Positions 29,631 through 39,326 of a stretch of DNA of 64,000 nucleotides are shown here, piece by piece. The number at the start of each line of letters is the position of its first letter. The first letter of the stretch is position 1. The stretch is from Deinococcus humi. Lineage in GTDB: Bacteria; Deinococcota; Deinococci; Deinococcales; Deinococcaceae. The stretch covers positions 62,001 through 126,000 of the forward strand of contig NZ_JACHFL010000014.1 in assembly GCF_014201875.1 (NCBI RefSeq), written 5' to 3'. The notes under the pieces are model-generated. The model did not search any database. It was not told where the DNA came from and saw nothing but the letters and a program-made list of their open reading frames with translations. Position numbers and translations under genes: made by a program.

Positions 29631-32504
29631 ATGACCACCTTGCCGCCCACCCTCGCCGCCGCACAGACCGCCCGCGTTTTTGCGGCGGCGCTGGCGGAGT
29701 ATGCCTGTCAGGTCACGGCGGCCCACGGGGTCCAGGTCTGGGTGGCCGAGGGCGGGCGCGTGGAGGCACTCGCGCAGGAGGGCCGTGGCCTGGGCCTGAG
29801 CGACGGCACGCTGGCCCGGCAGGCGCTGGACGGCGGTTACCTGCTGGAAGAGGGCATGCTGGTGTGCCTCCCCTTCGGGTGTGGGGTGCTGGAATTCGTG
29901 GGGGCCAGCCCGGCAGGCCTTGAAGAGCTGACGGCGCTGGTGCCGCTGTTGACGCTGGCTCTGGAAGGGGTCCAGGCCCGCGAGGCCCGGCGTGGACGCG
30001 GGCGTGTGGCTGAGACCGTCGAGGCGCTGGTGCGTCGTCTGGGGGGCAGCCTGGATCTGGCCGAAGTGCTGACCGGCACCGCCCAGAGCGCGGCGCAGGC
30101 GCTGGGTTTTTCGCGCGCCTTCGTGGCCCTGTTCAACGAGTTCGGCGAGGATGGCGCCAGAACCGGGGACGTGTTCTCGCACGGCTTCGACGAGGCGTTC
30201 ACAGGTGGCGTGGGCGTCGGCCCGGCCAGCATGGAAACGCTGATCCGGCGTGGCGAGGCCATCCGCTTCGAGCGCGCCCGGGACGCCGATTCGCCGATGG
30301 CGCAGGGCCTGCTGGAACTGGACCCTGAAGCTGCCGTCATCGCCGCCCTCAGCGCGCGTGGTCAGGCACTGGGCGTGCTGTACGTGGACAGTCGCAAACC
30401 CGGTGCTACGGCCACCGACGACGACGCCCGGCTGGTGCTGGCGCTGGCCGAGCAGGCGTCGCTGGCCATCGACAACGCCCGTCTCTACGGTATTGAGACC
30501 CGCAAACGCGCCGCGGCCGAGGCGCTGCGCGAGGCGGGGGCGGCGCTGGCGGGCAGCCTGCATCTGGGCGATACGCTCTCACGGGTGCTGGAGCGGGCCA
30601 TGGCCCTGTTCCGTGCCGACGCGGCGGCAGTCTACGAGGCGCAACCCGATGGGCGCACGTTGAGTATTCGCAGCGCCGTGGGCCTGCCCAGCGAGTACGT
30701 GCTGCGGGTGCGCGCCAAGATGGGCGCGGGCGTGACCGGGCGGGCCGCCCAGCAACGCGAACCCGTGGCCGCGCATGACCTCGCCACAGCCCATTACGGC
30801 GGCGGCAGCCGCTACACCCGCCAGTTGCTCGCGCAGAACCGCTACCCCTACAAGGGTGTGCTGGGGCTGCCGCTGATCACCCGCACCGGGGTCTTCGGCA
30901 CGCTGACGCTGTACTGGGAGGCCGTGCTTCCGCTGGACGACGACGATCTGGCGCTGGCCGACGTGTTCGCCGCGCAGGCGTCCCTGGCCGTAGAGAATGC
31001 CCGCCTGTACGAGGAGGAACTGCGCCGCGAGCGCGAGGCCGCCGTGCTGTTGAATGTGGGCCGGGTGCTGGGCGAGAGCCAGGACGACGCCGCGCTGGCC
31101 GGGGCTGTGCGCCTGACCACCCTGGCCCTGAATGCCGGGCGCGGCCTGCTGGCGCTTACCGACGAGGCGGGAGAGGTGAGCCGCTGCGCGACGTTCAACG
31201 TGTACCCGCCCACCCCAGAGGAGCTGACGGCGCTACGGGGACAACTGGGGCGCGGCCCTCGCCCGCTGCCCAGACGCGCCTGCCTGCCCGTGGCGGGCAG
31301 CGGACTGATCGTGCCGCTGGGCGATGAGGGCCGTCTCCTGGGCTTCCTGTACGCCGACGATCCCGGCCCGGAGGCTCCCGGCGATCATGCCCTGCAACTG
31401 GCCCGCAGCGTGGCCGATCAGATGACCCAGACCCTGACCCGCGTGCGGCTGCTGTCTGCCCTGGAGCGCGAGGAAGCCCGCTACCGCCAGCTGGCCGAGG
31501 GCGCGCATGACCTGATCCTCAGCGCAAACGCGGGCGGGACGGTGACCTACGCCAATCCCGCAGCCTCGCGCCTGCTGGAGCCGCTGACCGGGCCGCTGGT
31601 GGGGGGGCAACTGATGACCCTGCCCACTCCCGCCACCCGCGACGCCCTGCACCTCGCCTGGGACGCCGCCCGCACCCGCAATGCCGGGGGCCGTGCCGAG
31701 ATCCAGATCGGCCCCTACCGTCTGGAAGTGCGCCTGAGTGCAGTGGCGCCCAGTCCCGGCGAGACCGATTCGGGGGTGCTGCTGGTCGCCCGTGACCTCT
31801 CGGAACTCCAGACCCTGGCCGACGAGATCACGCGGCGCGGGCAGGCGTTGGAGGCGGCAACCTCCCGCCAGAGCGAGTTGCGAACCTACCTCGCCCTGTT
31901 CACCCAGGCGCAGGAGGAGGAACGCAAACGGATCAGCCGCGAGCTGCACGACGACACCGCGCAGGTGCTGACCGCCTCAGGCCGCCGGGTGGCCCGGCTG
32001 GCGCGCGAGCTGAGCGGCAATCAGAAGGAGCGCGCCGACGACATTCTGGCCGACCTGAACGCTGCGTTGGACAGTGTGCGCCGCTTTGCCCGCAATCTGC
32101 GCCCCAGCGTGCTGGACGATCTGGGGCTGCTGCCTGCGCTGGAGTGGCTGGCGGGACAGGCGCAGACCCCCACGCGGCTGGAGGTGGGCGGACATGAGCG
32201 CCGTCTGGACGCGGCCACCGAGCTGACCGTGTTTCGGCTGGCGCAGGAGGCGCTGAATAATGTGGACAAGCACGCCGGGGCCCTGAGCGCCGCTATTCGC
32301 GTGATCTTTGGTACGGACGGCGTTGAGGTGGTGATCAGCGACGATGGCCAGGGTTTCACGCCCCAGCAGGCCGAGGCCCGCGCCCAGGAGGGGCACCTGG
32401 GTCTGACCGGCCTGCGTGAGCGCGTGGCCCTGGCTGGGGGCGAACTGGATGTGGACAGCGTGCCGGGGCAGGGCACGGTGTTGAGATTCAATCTGCCGGG
32501 ATAG
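29631..32504 (+). CDS. Soluble multi-GAF/PAS sensor histidine kinase (NarX-like, HisKA_3)
   Basis: The 957-residue protein has no membrane helix. By pattern it holds GAF domains at about 130-290 and 300-470, a third divergent GAF-like region at 480-620, and a PAS domain at about 630-745 ([19 protein letters not shown]). The HisKA_3 H-box follows as [17 protein letters not shown], then an HATPase_c with [17 protein letters not shown] and [12 protein letters not shown]. It should phosphorylate a NarL-type regulator, most simply the one at 28362. I chose the ATG at 29631 because upstream codons are unlike the family. Confidence 0.9.
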   Translation: MTTLPPTLAAAQTARVFAAALAEYACQVTAAHGVQVWVAEGGRVEALAQEGRGLGLSDGTLARQALDGGYLLEEGMLVCLPFGCGVLEFVGASPAGLEELTALVPLLTLALEGVQAREARRGRGRVAETVEALVRRLGGSLDLAEVLTGTAQSAAQALGFSRAFVALFNEFGEDGARTGDVFSHGFDEAFTGGVGVGPASMETLIRRGEAIRFERARDADSPMAQGLLELDPEAAVIAALSARGQALGVLYVDSRKPGATATDDDARLVLALAEQASLAIDNARLYGIETRKRAAAEALREAGAALAGSLHLGDTLSRVLERAMALFRADAAAVYEAQPDGRTLSIRSAVGLPSEYVLRVRAKMGAGVTGRAAQQREPVAAHDLATAHYGGGSRYTRQLLAQNRYPYKGVLGLPLITRTGVFGTLTLYWEAVLPLDDDDLALADVFAAQASLAVENARLYEEELRREREAAVLLNVGRVLGESQDDAALAGAVRLTTLALNAGRGLLALTDEAGEVSRCATFNVYPPTPEELTALRGQLGRGPRPLPRRACLPVAGSGLIVPLGDEGRLLGFLYADDPGPEAPGDHALQLARSVADQMTQTLTRVRLLSALEREEARYRQLAEGAHDLILSANAGGTVTYANPAASRLLEPLTGPLVGGQLMTLPTPATRDALHLAWDAARTRNAGGRAEIQIGPYRLEVRLSAVAPSPGETDSGVLLVARDLSELQTLADEITRRGQALEAATSRQSELRTYLALFTQAQEEERKRISRELHDDTAQVLTASGRRVARLARELSGNQKERADDILADLNAALDSVRRFARNLRPSVLDDLGLLPALEWLAGQAQTPTRLEVGGHERRLDAATELTVFRLAQEALNNVDKHAGALSAAIRVIFGTDGVEVVISDDGQGFTPQQAEARAQEGHLGLTGLRERVALAGGELDVDSVPGQGTVLRFNLPG

Positions 32505-32530
32505 AGTCGGGCAAAGGCCACACCAGAGCT

Positions 32531-33343
32531 TTATTCTTGGGTCTGCTCAGGCGCCAGCCTATTTGGCAAGAATCCCCGTCCCCTCAGCGTCTCCAGAACC
32601 TGCTGCGAGGTCGCCGCGTAGGCCTCCGGGTCATACTTGTAGGGACTGGTGTACATCTGCGCCAGCGAGGTGATGCCGCCCTCCTCGCACATGGCCTTAA
32701 GGCGGGGCATGGACATGTAGCGCTGCCAGCCACTCTCCTCGCGCGCCCGGTACAGGTCATCCAGCTCAGCCGCGCTGGGTTTCTGGTAGACCTCGTCATG
32801 GACGTAGGCCCGCATGGGCAGGCGTTCGCGCCTCTCTGGCTGTTCATCCGGGACACCCACGGCGATGGTCGTGATGGGCAAGCAGGTTTCGGGCAGGCCC
32901 AGATAGTCGGCGATCTGGCCCATGGCCTGCAGAGTGGTGCCCATGTAACAGATGCCGTAGCCGCGCGCCTCAAAGCCCAGGGTCACGCTCTGGGAAATCA
33001 GCATCGCCTCGTTTGCGGCCACCTGGTATCCCAGGAAATTGTTGAAGTTGTCCCGCGCCCCCCGGAGCTTCAGCCACTGCCGCGTGCGGTACCAGTCGGC
33101 GCAGAACGTGATCACCAGCGGCGCCTGCAGGACGAACTCCTGTTCGCCGTGCAATTCGTACAGCCGCTGTTTCCGTGCCGGGTCACGGGTCACGATCAGC
33201 GAGTAGCTGTTGAGGTTCCCCGACGACGACGTGCCCGCGATGGCCTCCTGCAGCACCTCATCAATGGTGGTTTGAGGAACTTCGTCCGGTTTGAACTGCC
33301 GGATAGAGCGGTGTCCTGCCAACGTGTTTGCCACAGTCTGCAT
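32531..33343 (-). CDS. Nitroreductase-family FMN oxidoreductase (NfsA/FRP-like)
   Basis: The 270-residue protein begins with the FMN-binding HRSIRQFKPDEVP and has SSSGNLNSYSLIVTRD and GYGICYMGTTLQAM, typical of NADPH-dependent flavin reductases/nitroreductases. The C-terminal segment after residue 185 matches the long NfsA/FRP type rather than the short NfnB type. It reduces flavins, quinones or nitro compounds; the physiological substrate is unknown. A near-consensus TATAGT box lies 6 nt before the ATG, so the transcript is probably leaderless. It converges on the histidine kinase gene. Confidence 0.9.
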   Translation of the reverse strand: MQTVANTLAGHRSIRQFKPDEVPQTTIDEVLQEAIAGTSSSGNLNSYSLIVTRDPARKQRLYELHGEQEFVLQAPLVITFCADWYRTRQWLKLRGARDNFNNFLGYQVAANEAMLISQSVTLGFEARGYGICYMGTTLQAMGQIADYLGLPETCLPITTIAVGVPDEQPERRERLPMRAYVHDEVYQKPSAAELDDLYRAREESGWQRYMSMPRLKAMCEEGGITSLAQMYTSPYKYDPEAYAATSQQVLETLRGRGFLPNRLAPEQTQE

Positions 33344-33349
33344 GCCGCA

Positions 33350-33355
33350 ACTATA
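33350..33355 (-). promoter_or_regulatory. -10 box of the nitroreductase gene (leaderless)
   Basis: TATAGT on the minus strand, 6 nt before the ATG. Confidence 0.65.
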
Positions 33356-33417
33356 GGCAGGCTGACCTGGGACACGTCTGTTTCATCGGCGGATCGGTGG
33401 GGCCAGCGCCAAGCAGA

Positions 33418-34443
33418 TCACCCATACTTTGCGAGGAACGCCTCCCGCGGCATCCAGGCCATTTTCGGCTGGGGTTCACTGGGCGGACGGGCGGTGCCGT
33501 AGACCGTCCGCAGCACGCGGAAGCCCAGGCCGTAGAGGCGGGCGCGGGCGGGCGGCAGCGGCAGCAACGTGAAGCCGCCCTGTTCCAGCTGGGCGTGGAA
33601 CAGGGTCACGGCGAACACGGCCTGCGCGTCCTGCAACTCGGGGAGGGTCTGCATGGCGGCGGCCACGTCCTTCAGGCTGCGGAGGTACGCGCGGTAGGCG
33701 GTCAGCGCGCTTCGCCCGGCCAGTCCCACGATGCGCGGCGAGTGCAGATGCAACTCGGCGGTGGGCGTGTTGTGCGGCAACGGCAACGGCGCGGGCGCGT
33801 GGTCCAGCGCGGCCACCCGCATCACGGCGTCGGCCCGCTGGGCCAGATCAATGACGCCGTGTTCACGGGCAAAATTCGCCTCCACGGTGTTCGTGTACAG
33901 GTGCAGCAGCAGGTCACGCGGCCCGGCACGGCGCCAGCCCGGCACGTCACGCACGGGGACGGGGCGGTAGCCCAGCGCCCGCATGTGCCGCAGCTGTTCG
34001 CCTAGGCTCTCCGGCAGCACCCGCACGGTCTGTCCTGGTTGCGGCGTTTCCAGCGGAAACGGCAGCGGGCGAAGGCCCTGCGCGGCCAGACGGCGCAGGC
34101 TGGCGCGGCCCAGACCGTCAGCGGCCCAGCTCTGGACCAGCTGGGCCGAAGCCGCCTCCAGAACGCAGGGTGAGTCCGGCAGGCCCGTCCCGGCGATCTC
34201 ATGACCGGCCTGTGTGGCGGCGTACAGCGCCTGGGCTGCCACAGGGGCCAGGGCGGGGGAGACCAGCAGGGTGACTTTTGCGCCGGCCTCGCGGGCTTTG
34301 GCCAGCACTTCCTCGAGCTCGGGTCCACTGTGAATGGGCACGGTCACGCCGACTTCGGGGGCGCCGGGATGGCCGCCTGCCCACGCGCCGTAGGCTCCGG
34401 CACGCAACTGGGCGGCAAGCAGATGAGGCAGAAGTGGGCGCAT
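33418..34443 (-). CDS. Deacetylase-like protein without catalytic residues, with a YkoP-like C-terminal domain
   Basis: The 341-residue protein has an N-terminal half that looks like a NodB-type fold (VGVTVPIHSGPELEEVLAKA, then KVTLLVSPALA, then GHEIAGTG). The metal-binding TFDDGP is replaced by TVPIHSG and no HxxxH zinc motif is seen, so it should be catalytically dead. Residues ~235-330 (LHLHSPRIVGLAG onward) resemble the YkoP domain that travels with glycosyltransferases. A TACAGT box 6 nt upstream supports the start. It is divergent from the GT4 gene and belongs to the glycan cluster. Confidence 0.7.
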   Translation of the reverse strand: MRPLLPHLLAAQLRAGAYGAWAGGHPGAPEVGVTVPIHSGPELEEVLAKAREAGAKVTLLVSPALAPVAAQALYAATQAGHEIAGTGLPDSPCVLEAASAQLVQSWAADGLGRASLRRLAAQGLRPLPFPLETPQPGQTVRVLPESLGEQLRHMRALGYRPVPVRDVPGWRRAGPRDLLLHLYTNTVEANFAREHGVIDLAQRADAVMRVAALDHAPAPLPLPHNTPTAELHLHSPRIVGLAGRSALTAYRAYLRSLKDVAAAMQTLPELQDAQAVFAVTLFHAQLEQGGFTLLPLPPARARLYGLGFRVLRTVYGTARPPSEPQPKMAWMPREAFLAKYG

Positions 34444-34449
34444 TTGCCG

Positions 34450-34455
34450 ACTGTA
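34450..34455 (-). promoter_or_regulatory. -10 box of the deacetylase-like gene (leaderless)
   Basis: TACAGT on the minus strand, 6 nt before the ATG at 34443. Confidence 0.6.
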
Positions 34456-34598
34456 GCTCAGAGGTGGGGTCCGGCCACACCAAAGGTTGACGACACTCTC
34501 ATCCCTGGCGTCGTATGCTCCTGTCTAGCGATGCCTCAGACCCCTCCTTTCCCAGCAGGCTGGCCCCTTCCGGAATGCATGTCTTCTGGTAGGGACCG

Positions 34599-35816
34599 AT
34601 GAGACCGCTCAGAATCGGTCTGTTCACCGATACCTTCCTGCCCGATCAGAACGGCATCGTGACCAGTGTGGGCCTGCTGAGTGACGAGTTAAGGGCGCAG
34701 GGTCATCACGTCGATGTGGTGGCCCCCGACTTTCCGGACAACGTGGACACCCGGACCGACGTGCGGCGGGTGCCTAGCGTCAGCTACATGTTCCTGCCCA
34801 CCTACCGCCTGGCCTGGCCCACCCGCCGGGATTTTGAGCAGAAGTACGACGTGGTCCACACCCACACCCCGCTGACGCTGGGGCTGGCGGGGGCGCGGCT
34901 GGCCCGCAAATGGAACGTGCCGCACGTGGCGACCTACCACACCCACATTGAGGCGTACACCCATTACGTGCCGGGCGTCACGGCCCTGCAGCGCCACACC
35001 GGGGCGGTCACCCGCGTCATGAGCCTGCTGTACGGCCGGGCCGACGCTGTGATTACCCCCACCGCAGGAGTGCTGGACGTGCTGCAGGCCATGCGGGTGC
35101 GCAGCCCGGTGGTGATTCCCACCAGCATTGATCCGAAGGTGCTGAACGCTGCGCCGGCCATCCCCAATCCCTGGCCCGCCGGCAAGCGCCGCCTCCTGAG
35201 CGTGGGACGGCTGGCCCGCGAGAAACGTTTCGATCACGTGCTCGACACTGTGGCCGAACTGCCCGACACCCATCTGGTGCTGCTGGGCGAGGGGCCAGAG
35301 CGCGTGCACCTCGAAGCGCACGCCCGGCGCCTGGGCATCGAGAACCGCGTGAGCTTCCTGGGCGTCAGACCCTGGACCGAGATCGGCGCGTATTACCGCC
35401 TGGCCGAGCTGTTCCTGTTTGCCAGCGACACAGAAACGCAGGGGCTGGTGTTGCAGGAAGCCGAGCTGATGGGCGTGCCGGTGGTGGCGGTGGGCGCACG
35501 CGGCACCCTGAGCAGCGTGGCCCATGAGCGTAGCGGTTATCTGGTGGCGCCGGCGGACGTGAACGCGATGATTCACCATTCGCGCGCCATTCTGGGCGAC
35601 GCTGCGCTGTGGGGCCGTCTGTCTGCCGGGGCGCGCGACTTCGCGGCGGGGACCACGCCCGCCGGGGTGGCCGCGCGGGTGCTTGAAGTTTATGCCGCCG
35701 CCCTGGGAATGCCGCGTGAGGTGCCCTTTCCTTCAGAGCCTGGGCTGGCGGCCGCCGGCCTTAACGCGGCGGGCCTGGGTGTTCAGTCTCAAAGTACCCT
35801 CGTGTATGACCGGTGA
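34599..35816 (+). CDS. Glycosyltransferase family 4
   Basis: The 405-residue GT-B enzyme starts with the acceptor motif [16 protein letters not shown] and has [10 protein letters not shown] and [10 protein letters not shown], then the C-terminal nucleotide-sugar site ([15 protein letters not shown], and the E-x7-E motif in [14 protein letters not shown]). This variant resembles glycolipid synthases that transfer a sugar to diacylglycerol, and lipid is the likely acceptor in view of its neighbours. Sugar and linkage cannot be told. Its last 56 bp overlap the convergent GT2 gene. Confidence 0.9.
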   Translation: MRPLRIGLFTDTFLPDQNGIVTSVGLLSDELRAQGHHVDVVAPDFPDNVDTRTDVRRVPSVSYMFLPTYRLAWPTRRDFEQKYDVVHTHTPLTLGLAGARLARKWNVPHVATYHTHIEAYTHYVPGVTALQRHTGAVTRVMSLLYGRADAVITPTAGVLDVLQAMRVRSPVVIPTSIDPKVLNAAPAIPNPWPAGKRRLLSVGRLAREKRFDHVLDTVAELPDTHLVLLGEGPERVHLEAHARRLGIENRVSFLGVRPWTEIGAYYRLAELFLFASDTETQGLVLQEAELMGVPVVAVGARGTLSSVAHERSGYLVAPADVNAMIHHSRAILGDAALWGRLSAGARDFAAGTTPAGVAARVLEVYAAALGMPREVPFPSEPGLAAAGLNAAGLGVQSQSTLVYDR

Positions 35817-36450
35817 TGTTGCGCAGGTGCTGCCACGCGAAGGGCAGCGCGCCCCGTTCCAGCCGGCGGGCGCTGGTCTGCACCAGGGCGCCCGGCACAT
35901 AGGCCACTGCCCCCAGCCGGGCGATGGCCTGCCCCAGCATCACGTCCTCGTAGGCCTCGACTTCCGGGTACCCGCCCGCCAGCAGCGCCGCCTGACGCGA
36001 GTACGCCATGTTGGCCCCGGCCAGATTGGGCTTGCCCGCCACCCGGCAGGCGTGCAGAAAGCCGCTGTAGGCCTGCTGGGACAGCCAACTCCAGTACGGG
36101 GCCACTCCACAGAAGCCCATCGGGCCGTACAGCGCCACCCGTCCGGGCGTGGCGGCTTCCAACTTTTGGAGCCACTGCGGGCTGGGCAACGAGTCCGCAT
36201 CGGTGGTGGCCACCCAGTCGCTGCGGGCGGCTTCCAGGCCCCACTGACGGGCGCAGGCCACGCCGGGCCGGGCGCAGTGCAGCACCCGTGCGCCCCAGGC
36301 CCGCGCCACCCCCACGGTATCGTCGGTGCTGCCGTTGTCCACCACGATCACCTCGGCGGGGGGCTTGCGCTGCGCCTCCAGCGCCCGCAGGGTCAGGGGC
36401 AGATACGCCGCCTCGTTGCGGGCCGGAATGATCACCGAGAAATCAGACAC
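35761..36450 (-). CDS. Glycosyltransferase family 2
   Basis: The 229-residue GT-A enzyme starts [18 protein letters not shown], has the nucleotide-binding [12 protein letters not shown], the DAD metal motif in [10 protein letters not shown] and a later EAYEDVMLG. It lacks membrane helices. I chose the GTG at 36450 because TAGCCT lies 6 nt before it; another GTG two codons upstream falls within the promoter. It is read convergently into the GT4 gene and divergently from the MFS gene, and probably acts in the same glycan or glycolipid pathway. Confidence 0.88.
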   Translation of the reverse strand: MSDFSVIIPARNEAAYLPLTLRALEAQRKPPAEVIVVDNGSTDDTVGVARAWGARVLHCARPGVACARQWGLEAARSDWVATTDADSLPSPQWLQKLEAATPGRVALYGPMGFCGVAPYWSWLSQQAYSGFLHACRVAGKPNLAGANMAYSRQAALLAGGYPEVEAYEDVMLGQAIARLGAVAYVPGALVQTSARRLERGALPFAWQHLRNITGHTRGYFETEHPGPPR

Positions 36451-36456
36451 GGCCAC

Positions 36457-36462
36457 AGGCTA
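36457..36462 (-). promoter_or_regulatory. -10 box of the GT2 gene (leaderless, decides a GTG start)
   Basis: TAGCCT on the minus strand, followed by 6 nt and then GTG. Confidence 0.55.
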
Positions 36463-36527
36463 GCAGGCAGAGGCCAGTTTTCTGCTGGGGGAGCACTTGC
36501 TGGCCGTAGGTGCGGGGAGGCGTGGCC

Positions 36528-37763
36528 GTGAGCGCCGTGACCTCGTGGCAGGACCGTCTGCCGGTCAAACCCGGCACCCTGCCCGGCGTGCTGGTGGCGG
36601 CGCTGGTTCTGGCGTGCTCGGAGTTTGTCCGCAGTGGACTGTACGCAGCGTATCTGCCCCAGGCCATCGGTCCGCTGCTGGGCGTGTCCAAGGCGGACGC
36701 CGTGGCGCTGGCCGCCACCACCTTCGTGGTGCATTTCGTCGCCGACACGCTGATGCGCGGCCCCGCCGGCGCGCTGATCAGCCGTTTCGGGGTGAGGCCG
36801 GTCATGCTCGGCGGGGCGACCCTGTCGTTGCTGGCCCTGAGTGTCATGTCCGGCACCCACACCGCCTGGGTGCTGCTGCTGACGGCTGCGCTGCACGGCG
36901 TGGGTTTCAGCGCCATGTGGCCCGGCACCATGAACCTGACCGCCGACGCCACCCGGGACACCCACAAGGGCCGGGCGGTCACGGCCATCAGCCTGGGGGT
37001 GATGCCGCTGATCGGTGCGGGCTTCCTGCTGCTGGGCGCAGTGGCCGGACGTCCACGGGCGCTGGTCTTCACGATCATCCTGTCGGTGTTGGGCGTGGCG
37101 CTCCTGGCCGCCCTGTTCGTGCCCAACCGCCTGCGGCGCGCGGCAGAAGCCGAGCAGGAGACCCGCCCGAACCGCCGCGCCCGCCTGAAAACGGCGCTGG
37201 GCGCTCTGGCCCCGCTGTTTCCGGCGGCCTTCATGCAGACCCTGACCATGACCCTGCTGGGGCCGCTGCTGTTCACGCTGTACCGCGATCTGGGCCTGAC
37301 GTACTGGGGCATGGTGGCGCTGCTGGGCACCGGGGGTGCCGTGGCCTTTGGCAGCCTGCCCCTGACCGGTAAGGTGGCCGACGGCGGGCACGCCCGGCTG
37401 GCCGTCACCCTGGGGTTTGCGCTGCTGGCGCTGGGCCTGGGCGGCGTCGCCACCACGCCACCGATGTGGGCGCTGTTCGTGATGGCCGTGCTCGTGGGCG
37501 TGGGCTACGCCTTCATCATGCCCGGCTGGGCCGCGCTGGTCACGGGCCGCCTGCCCGAGGCCGAACGCCCCGCTGCCTGGGGCGCGCTGATGACCGTGGA
37601 GAACGTGGGGACCTGGATGGGCCCGCTGGTAGGAGCCTTCGCCTACCGGGTCCTGGGGCCGACCGGGCCGTTCATCACCGGCTCGGCCCTGGCCCTGATC
37701 ACGGCTGTGGGCTACGTGATCTTCCGGCGAACCCTGACCACACGCCATGAGGTCGGGGCGTAG
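36528..37763 (+). CDS. Major facilitator superfamily transporter
   Basis: The 411-residue protein has twelve predicted membrane helices in two halves with a cytoplasmic loop near [19 protein letters not shown]. The motif-A-like loop [18 protein letters not shown] follows helix 2. No substrate motif is visible. Given flanking glycosyltransferases and a membrane-anchored deacetylase, it may flip a glycolipid, as the MFS protein LtaA does in S. aureus, or it may be a drug exporter. I chose the GTG at 36528 with GGGGAGG about 7 nt upstream; earlier GTG codons at 36510 and 36522 are alternatives. Confidence 0.85.
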   Translation: MSAVTSWQDRLPVKPGTLPGVLVAALVLACSEFVRSGLYAAYLPQAIGPLLGVSKADAVALAATTFVVHFVADTLMRGPAGALISRFGVRPVMLGGATLSLLALSVMSGTHTAWVLLLTAALHGVGFSAMWPGTMNLTADATRDTHKGRAVTAISLGVMPLIGAGFLLLGAVAGRPRALVFTIILSVLGVALLAALFVPNRLRRAAEAEQETRPNRRARLKTALGALAPLFPAAFMQTLTMTLLGPLLFTLYRDLGLTYWGMVALLGTGGAVAFGSLPLTGKVADGGHARLAVTLGFALLALGLGGVATTPPMWALFVMAVLVGVGYAFIMPGWAALVTGRLPEAERPAAWGALMTVENVGTWMGPLVGAFAYRVLGPTGPFITGSALALITAVGYVIFRRTLTTRHEVGA

Positions 37764-37774
37764 GAGGAGCGGCA

Positions 37775-38521
37775 ATGGCGCTCAGAAAGTTAGGACATCG
37801 CCTTGTGTTCTCCACCCTGGGGGTGCTGGCTGCCACCCTGCTGGCCGACGTGCTGGGCCGCGCCGCCGGCTGGGGTGCGCTGGGAGGTGGGCCGCGCGAA
37901 TCGGGGCGGGTGGCCCTGACCTTCGACGATGGTCCCTCCCCCCGCACGGCTGAACTGCTCAGGACGCTGGCCCGGCACGGCGCACACGCCACCTTCTTCG
38001 TGACCGAGCCCGCCTGCGCGGCCCACCCGGCCCTGCTGCGGACGCTGTTGAACTCTTCCCATCAGATTGAAGCGCATGGGCGCTGGCACCGGCACGCGTT
38101 GCTGCTCTGGCCGTGGCAGGAATGGACACAGATCCGGTGGCACCCCCGCGCGGAGGCACCTGGGCCGCTGCTATACCGCCCGCCCTACGGCGGCCACAGC
38201 CCCCTGACCCGCCTGTGGGCACGGCTGATCGGACGGCAGATTGCCCTGTGGGACGTGGAGGGTCGCGACTGGACCGACGCGGACGCCGCCACGCTGGCCC
38301 GGCAGACCCTGGCGCAGATTCGCCCCGGCAGTGTGATCCTGCTGCATGATGGCCCGGAGGTGAGCCTCAAAGTGCTGCAAGGGCTGCTCTGCGGTCTGGA
38401 CGAACGCGGCCTGCAAGCCGTCACCCTGGCGGACCTTCCCGCGCGGCGCATCGGGCTGCGGCAGGGGTTGGGGCGGTTGCGGGCGAGTTACGGGGGCCAT
38501 CCTCCGCCGCCTCCCTCCTAA
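37775..38521 (+). CDS. Membrane-anchored polysaccharide deacetylase (NodB/CE4)
   Basis: The 248-residue protein has an N-terminal membrane anchor ([19 protein letters not shown]) and a complete CE4 domain on the outer face: TFDDGPS with D51 and D52, the zinc motif HGRWHRH (H101, H105), [16 protein letters not shown] and VILLHDG. It removes N-acetyl groups from a GlcNAc-containing glycan, peptidoglycan or glycolipid. A strong AGGAGG site precedes it, 12 bp after the MFS stop, so the two genes form an operon. The Pro-rich tail (GGHPPPPPS) is odd. Confidence 0.93.
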   Translation: MALRKLGHRLVFSTLGVLAATLLADVLGRAAGWGALGGGPRESGRVALTFDDGPSPRTAELLRTLARHGAHATFFVTEPACAAHPALLRTLLNSSHQIEAHGRWHRHALLLWPWQEWTQIRWHPRAEAPGPLLYRPPYGGHSPLTRLWARLIGRQIALWDVEGRDWTDADAATLARQTLAQIRPGSVILLHDGPEVSLKVLQGLLCGLDERGLQAVTLADLPARRIGLRQGLGRLRASYGGHPPPPPS

Positions 38522-38550
38522 CCTCTCGGTCTCCTGACAAACTGCGCCAA

Positions 38551-39228
38551 TTACAGGGCGGCCACGCGCACGTTCTTGGCCCGCCGGTACAGTTGTGCGG
38601 GGCGTCCCACACCGCTGCGCCGCTCGCCGCTGGGGGTCAGGATGCCCTGGGCCAGCAGGCGTTTGCGGAAATTGCGCTTGTCCAGTTGCCGGTTCAAGAT
38701 CGCCTCGTAGACCGTCTGCAACTCGGGCAGGGTGAAGGTATCGGGCAGGAATTCCAGCGCCAGATTGGCGTATTCCAACCGCAGTTGCAGCCGCAGCAGC
38801 GCGCGGGTCAGGATCGTCTGATGATCGAAAGCCAGTTGCGGGGGCCGGTGCGCGTTGAGCCACTCCGCCCCCAGGGTGTGCCCGCCGCCGCTGACGCTGA
38901 CCGTGCCGTGTGGCAGCACCGCCAGATGGGCCACGCTCACGATGCGCCCGCGCGGGTCCCGGCCCACCTCGCCGAAGGTATAGAACTGCTCCAGGTGGCG
39001 CGGTTCGAGTTGCACGGTGGTTTCGGTGCGCAATTCGCGCAGCGCGGCCTCGTGCAGTTCCTCGCCCGGCTGCACGAAGCCGCCGGGCAGAGCCCAGTCC
39101 CGTGCGTGCGGCAGTTCGCCGCGCTGCACCAGCAGCACGCGCAATTCGCCGCCGTGCATGGCGAAGGCCGCGACGTCCACCGCCAGCCCCACCTGTGTCG
39201 CTTGTGGGGGCAGAGCAAGGTGGGTCAT
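38551..39228 (-). CDS. NrtR-like regulator (degenerate Nudix domain + winged helix)
   Basis: The 225-residue protein has an N-terminal Nudix domain (about 10-145) and a C-terminal winged helix (about 150-225, including LPELQTVYEAILNRQLDKRN and GVGRPAQLYRR). The Nudix box GFVQPGEELHEAALRELRTE lacks the first glutamate of the EE pair and the late glycine, so it probably binds rather than cleaves nucleotides. This is the NrtR architecture, which controls NAD or sugar metabolism with ADP-ribose as effector. No NAD genes adjoin. It has a consensus-like promoter with a 7-nt leader. Confidence 0.85.
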   Translation of the reverse strand: MTHLALPPQATQVGLAVDVAAFAMHGGELRVLLVQRGELPHARDWALPGGFVQPGEELHEAALRELRTETTVQLEPRHLEQFYTFGEVGRDPRGRIVSVAHLAVLPHGTVSVSGGGHTLGAEWLNAHRPPQLAFDHQTILTRALLRLQLRLEYANLALEFLPDTFTLPELQTVYEAILNRQLDKRNFRKRLLAQGILTPSGERRSGVGRPAQLYRRAKNVRVAAL

Positions 39229-39235
39229 GCGGGCG

Positions 39236-39265
39236 ATGCTAGGGTTAGTGTCAGCTGTACGTCAA
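39236..39265 (-). promoter_or_regulatory. Promoter of the NrtR-like gene
   Basis: TTGACG and TAGCAT are 18 nt apart on the minus strand; the -10 box ends 7 nt before the ATG, so the message should be leaderless. Confidence 0.7.
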
Positions 39266-39326
39266 GTTCAGGTGTCTAGCCATAAGTGTGTTGTGGAGCC
39301 GGTGAAAATGGGGTGTAGCAAACGTT

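Noticed and set aside
34450..34500. A string resembling a tRNA D-arm (TGTAGCTCAGAGGTGG)
   Set aside because: No acceptor stem, anticodon arm or T-loop (TTCGAAT-like) follows at tRNA spacing.
36432..37775. A 447-codon minus-strand frame opposite the MFS gene
   Set aside because: Gln/His/Arg-rich antisense frame; the plus strand shows twelve membrane helices.
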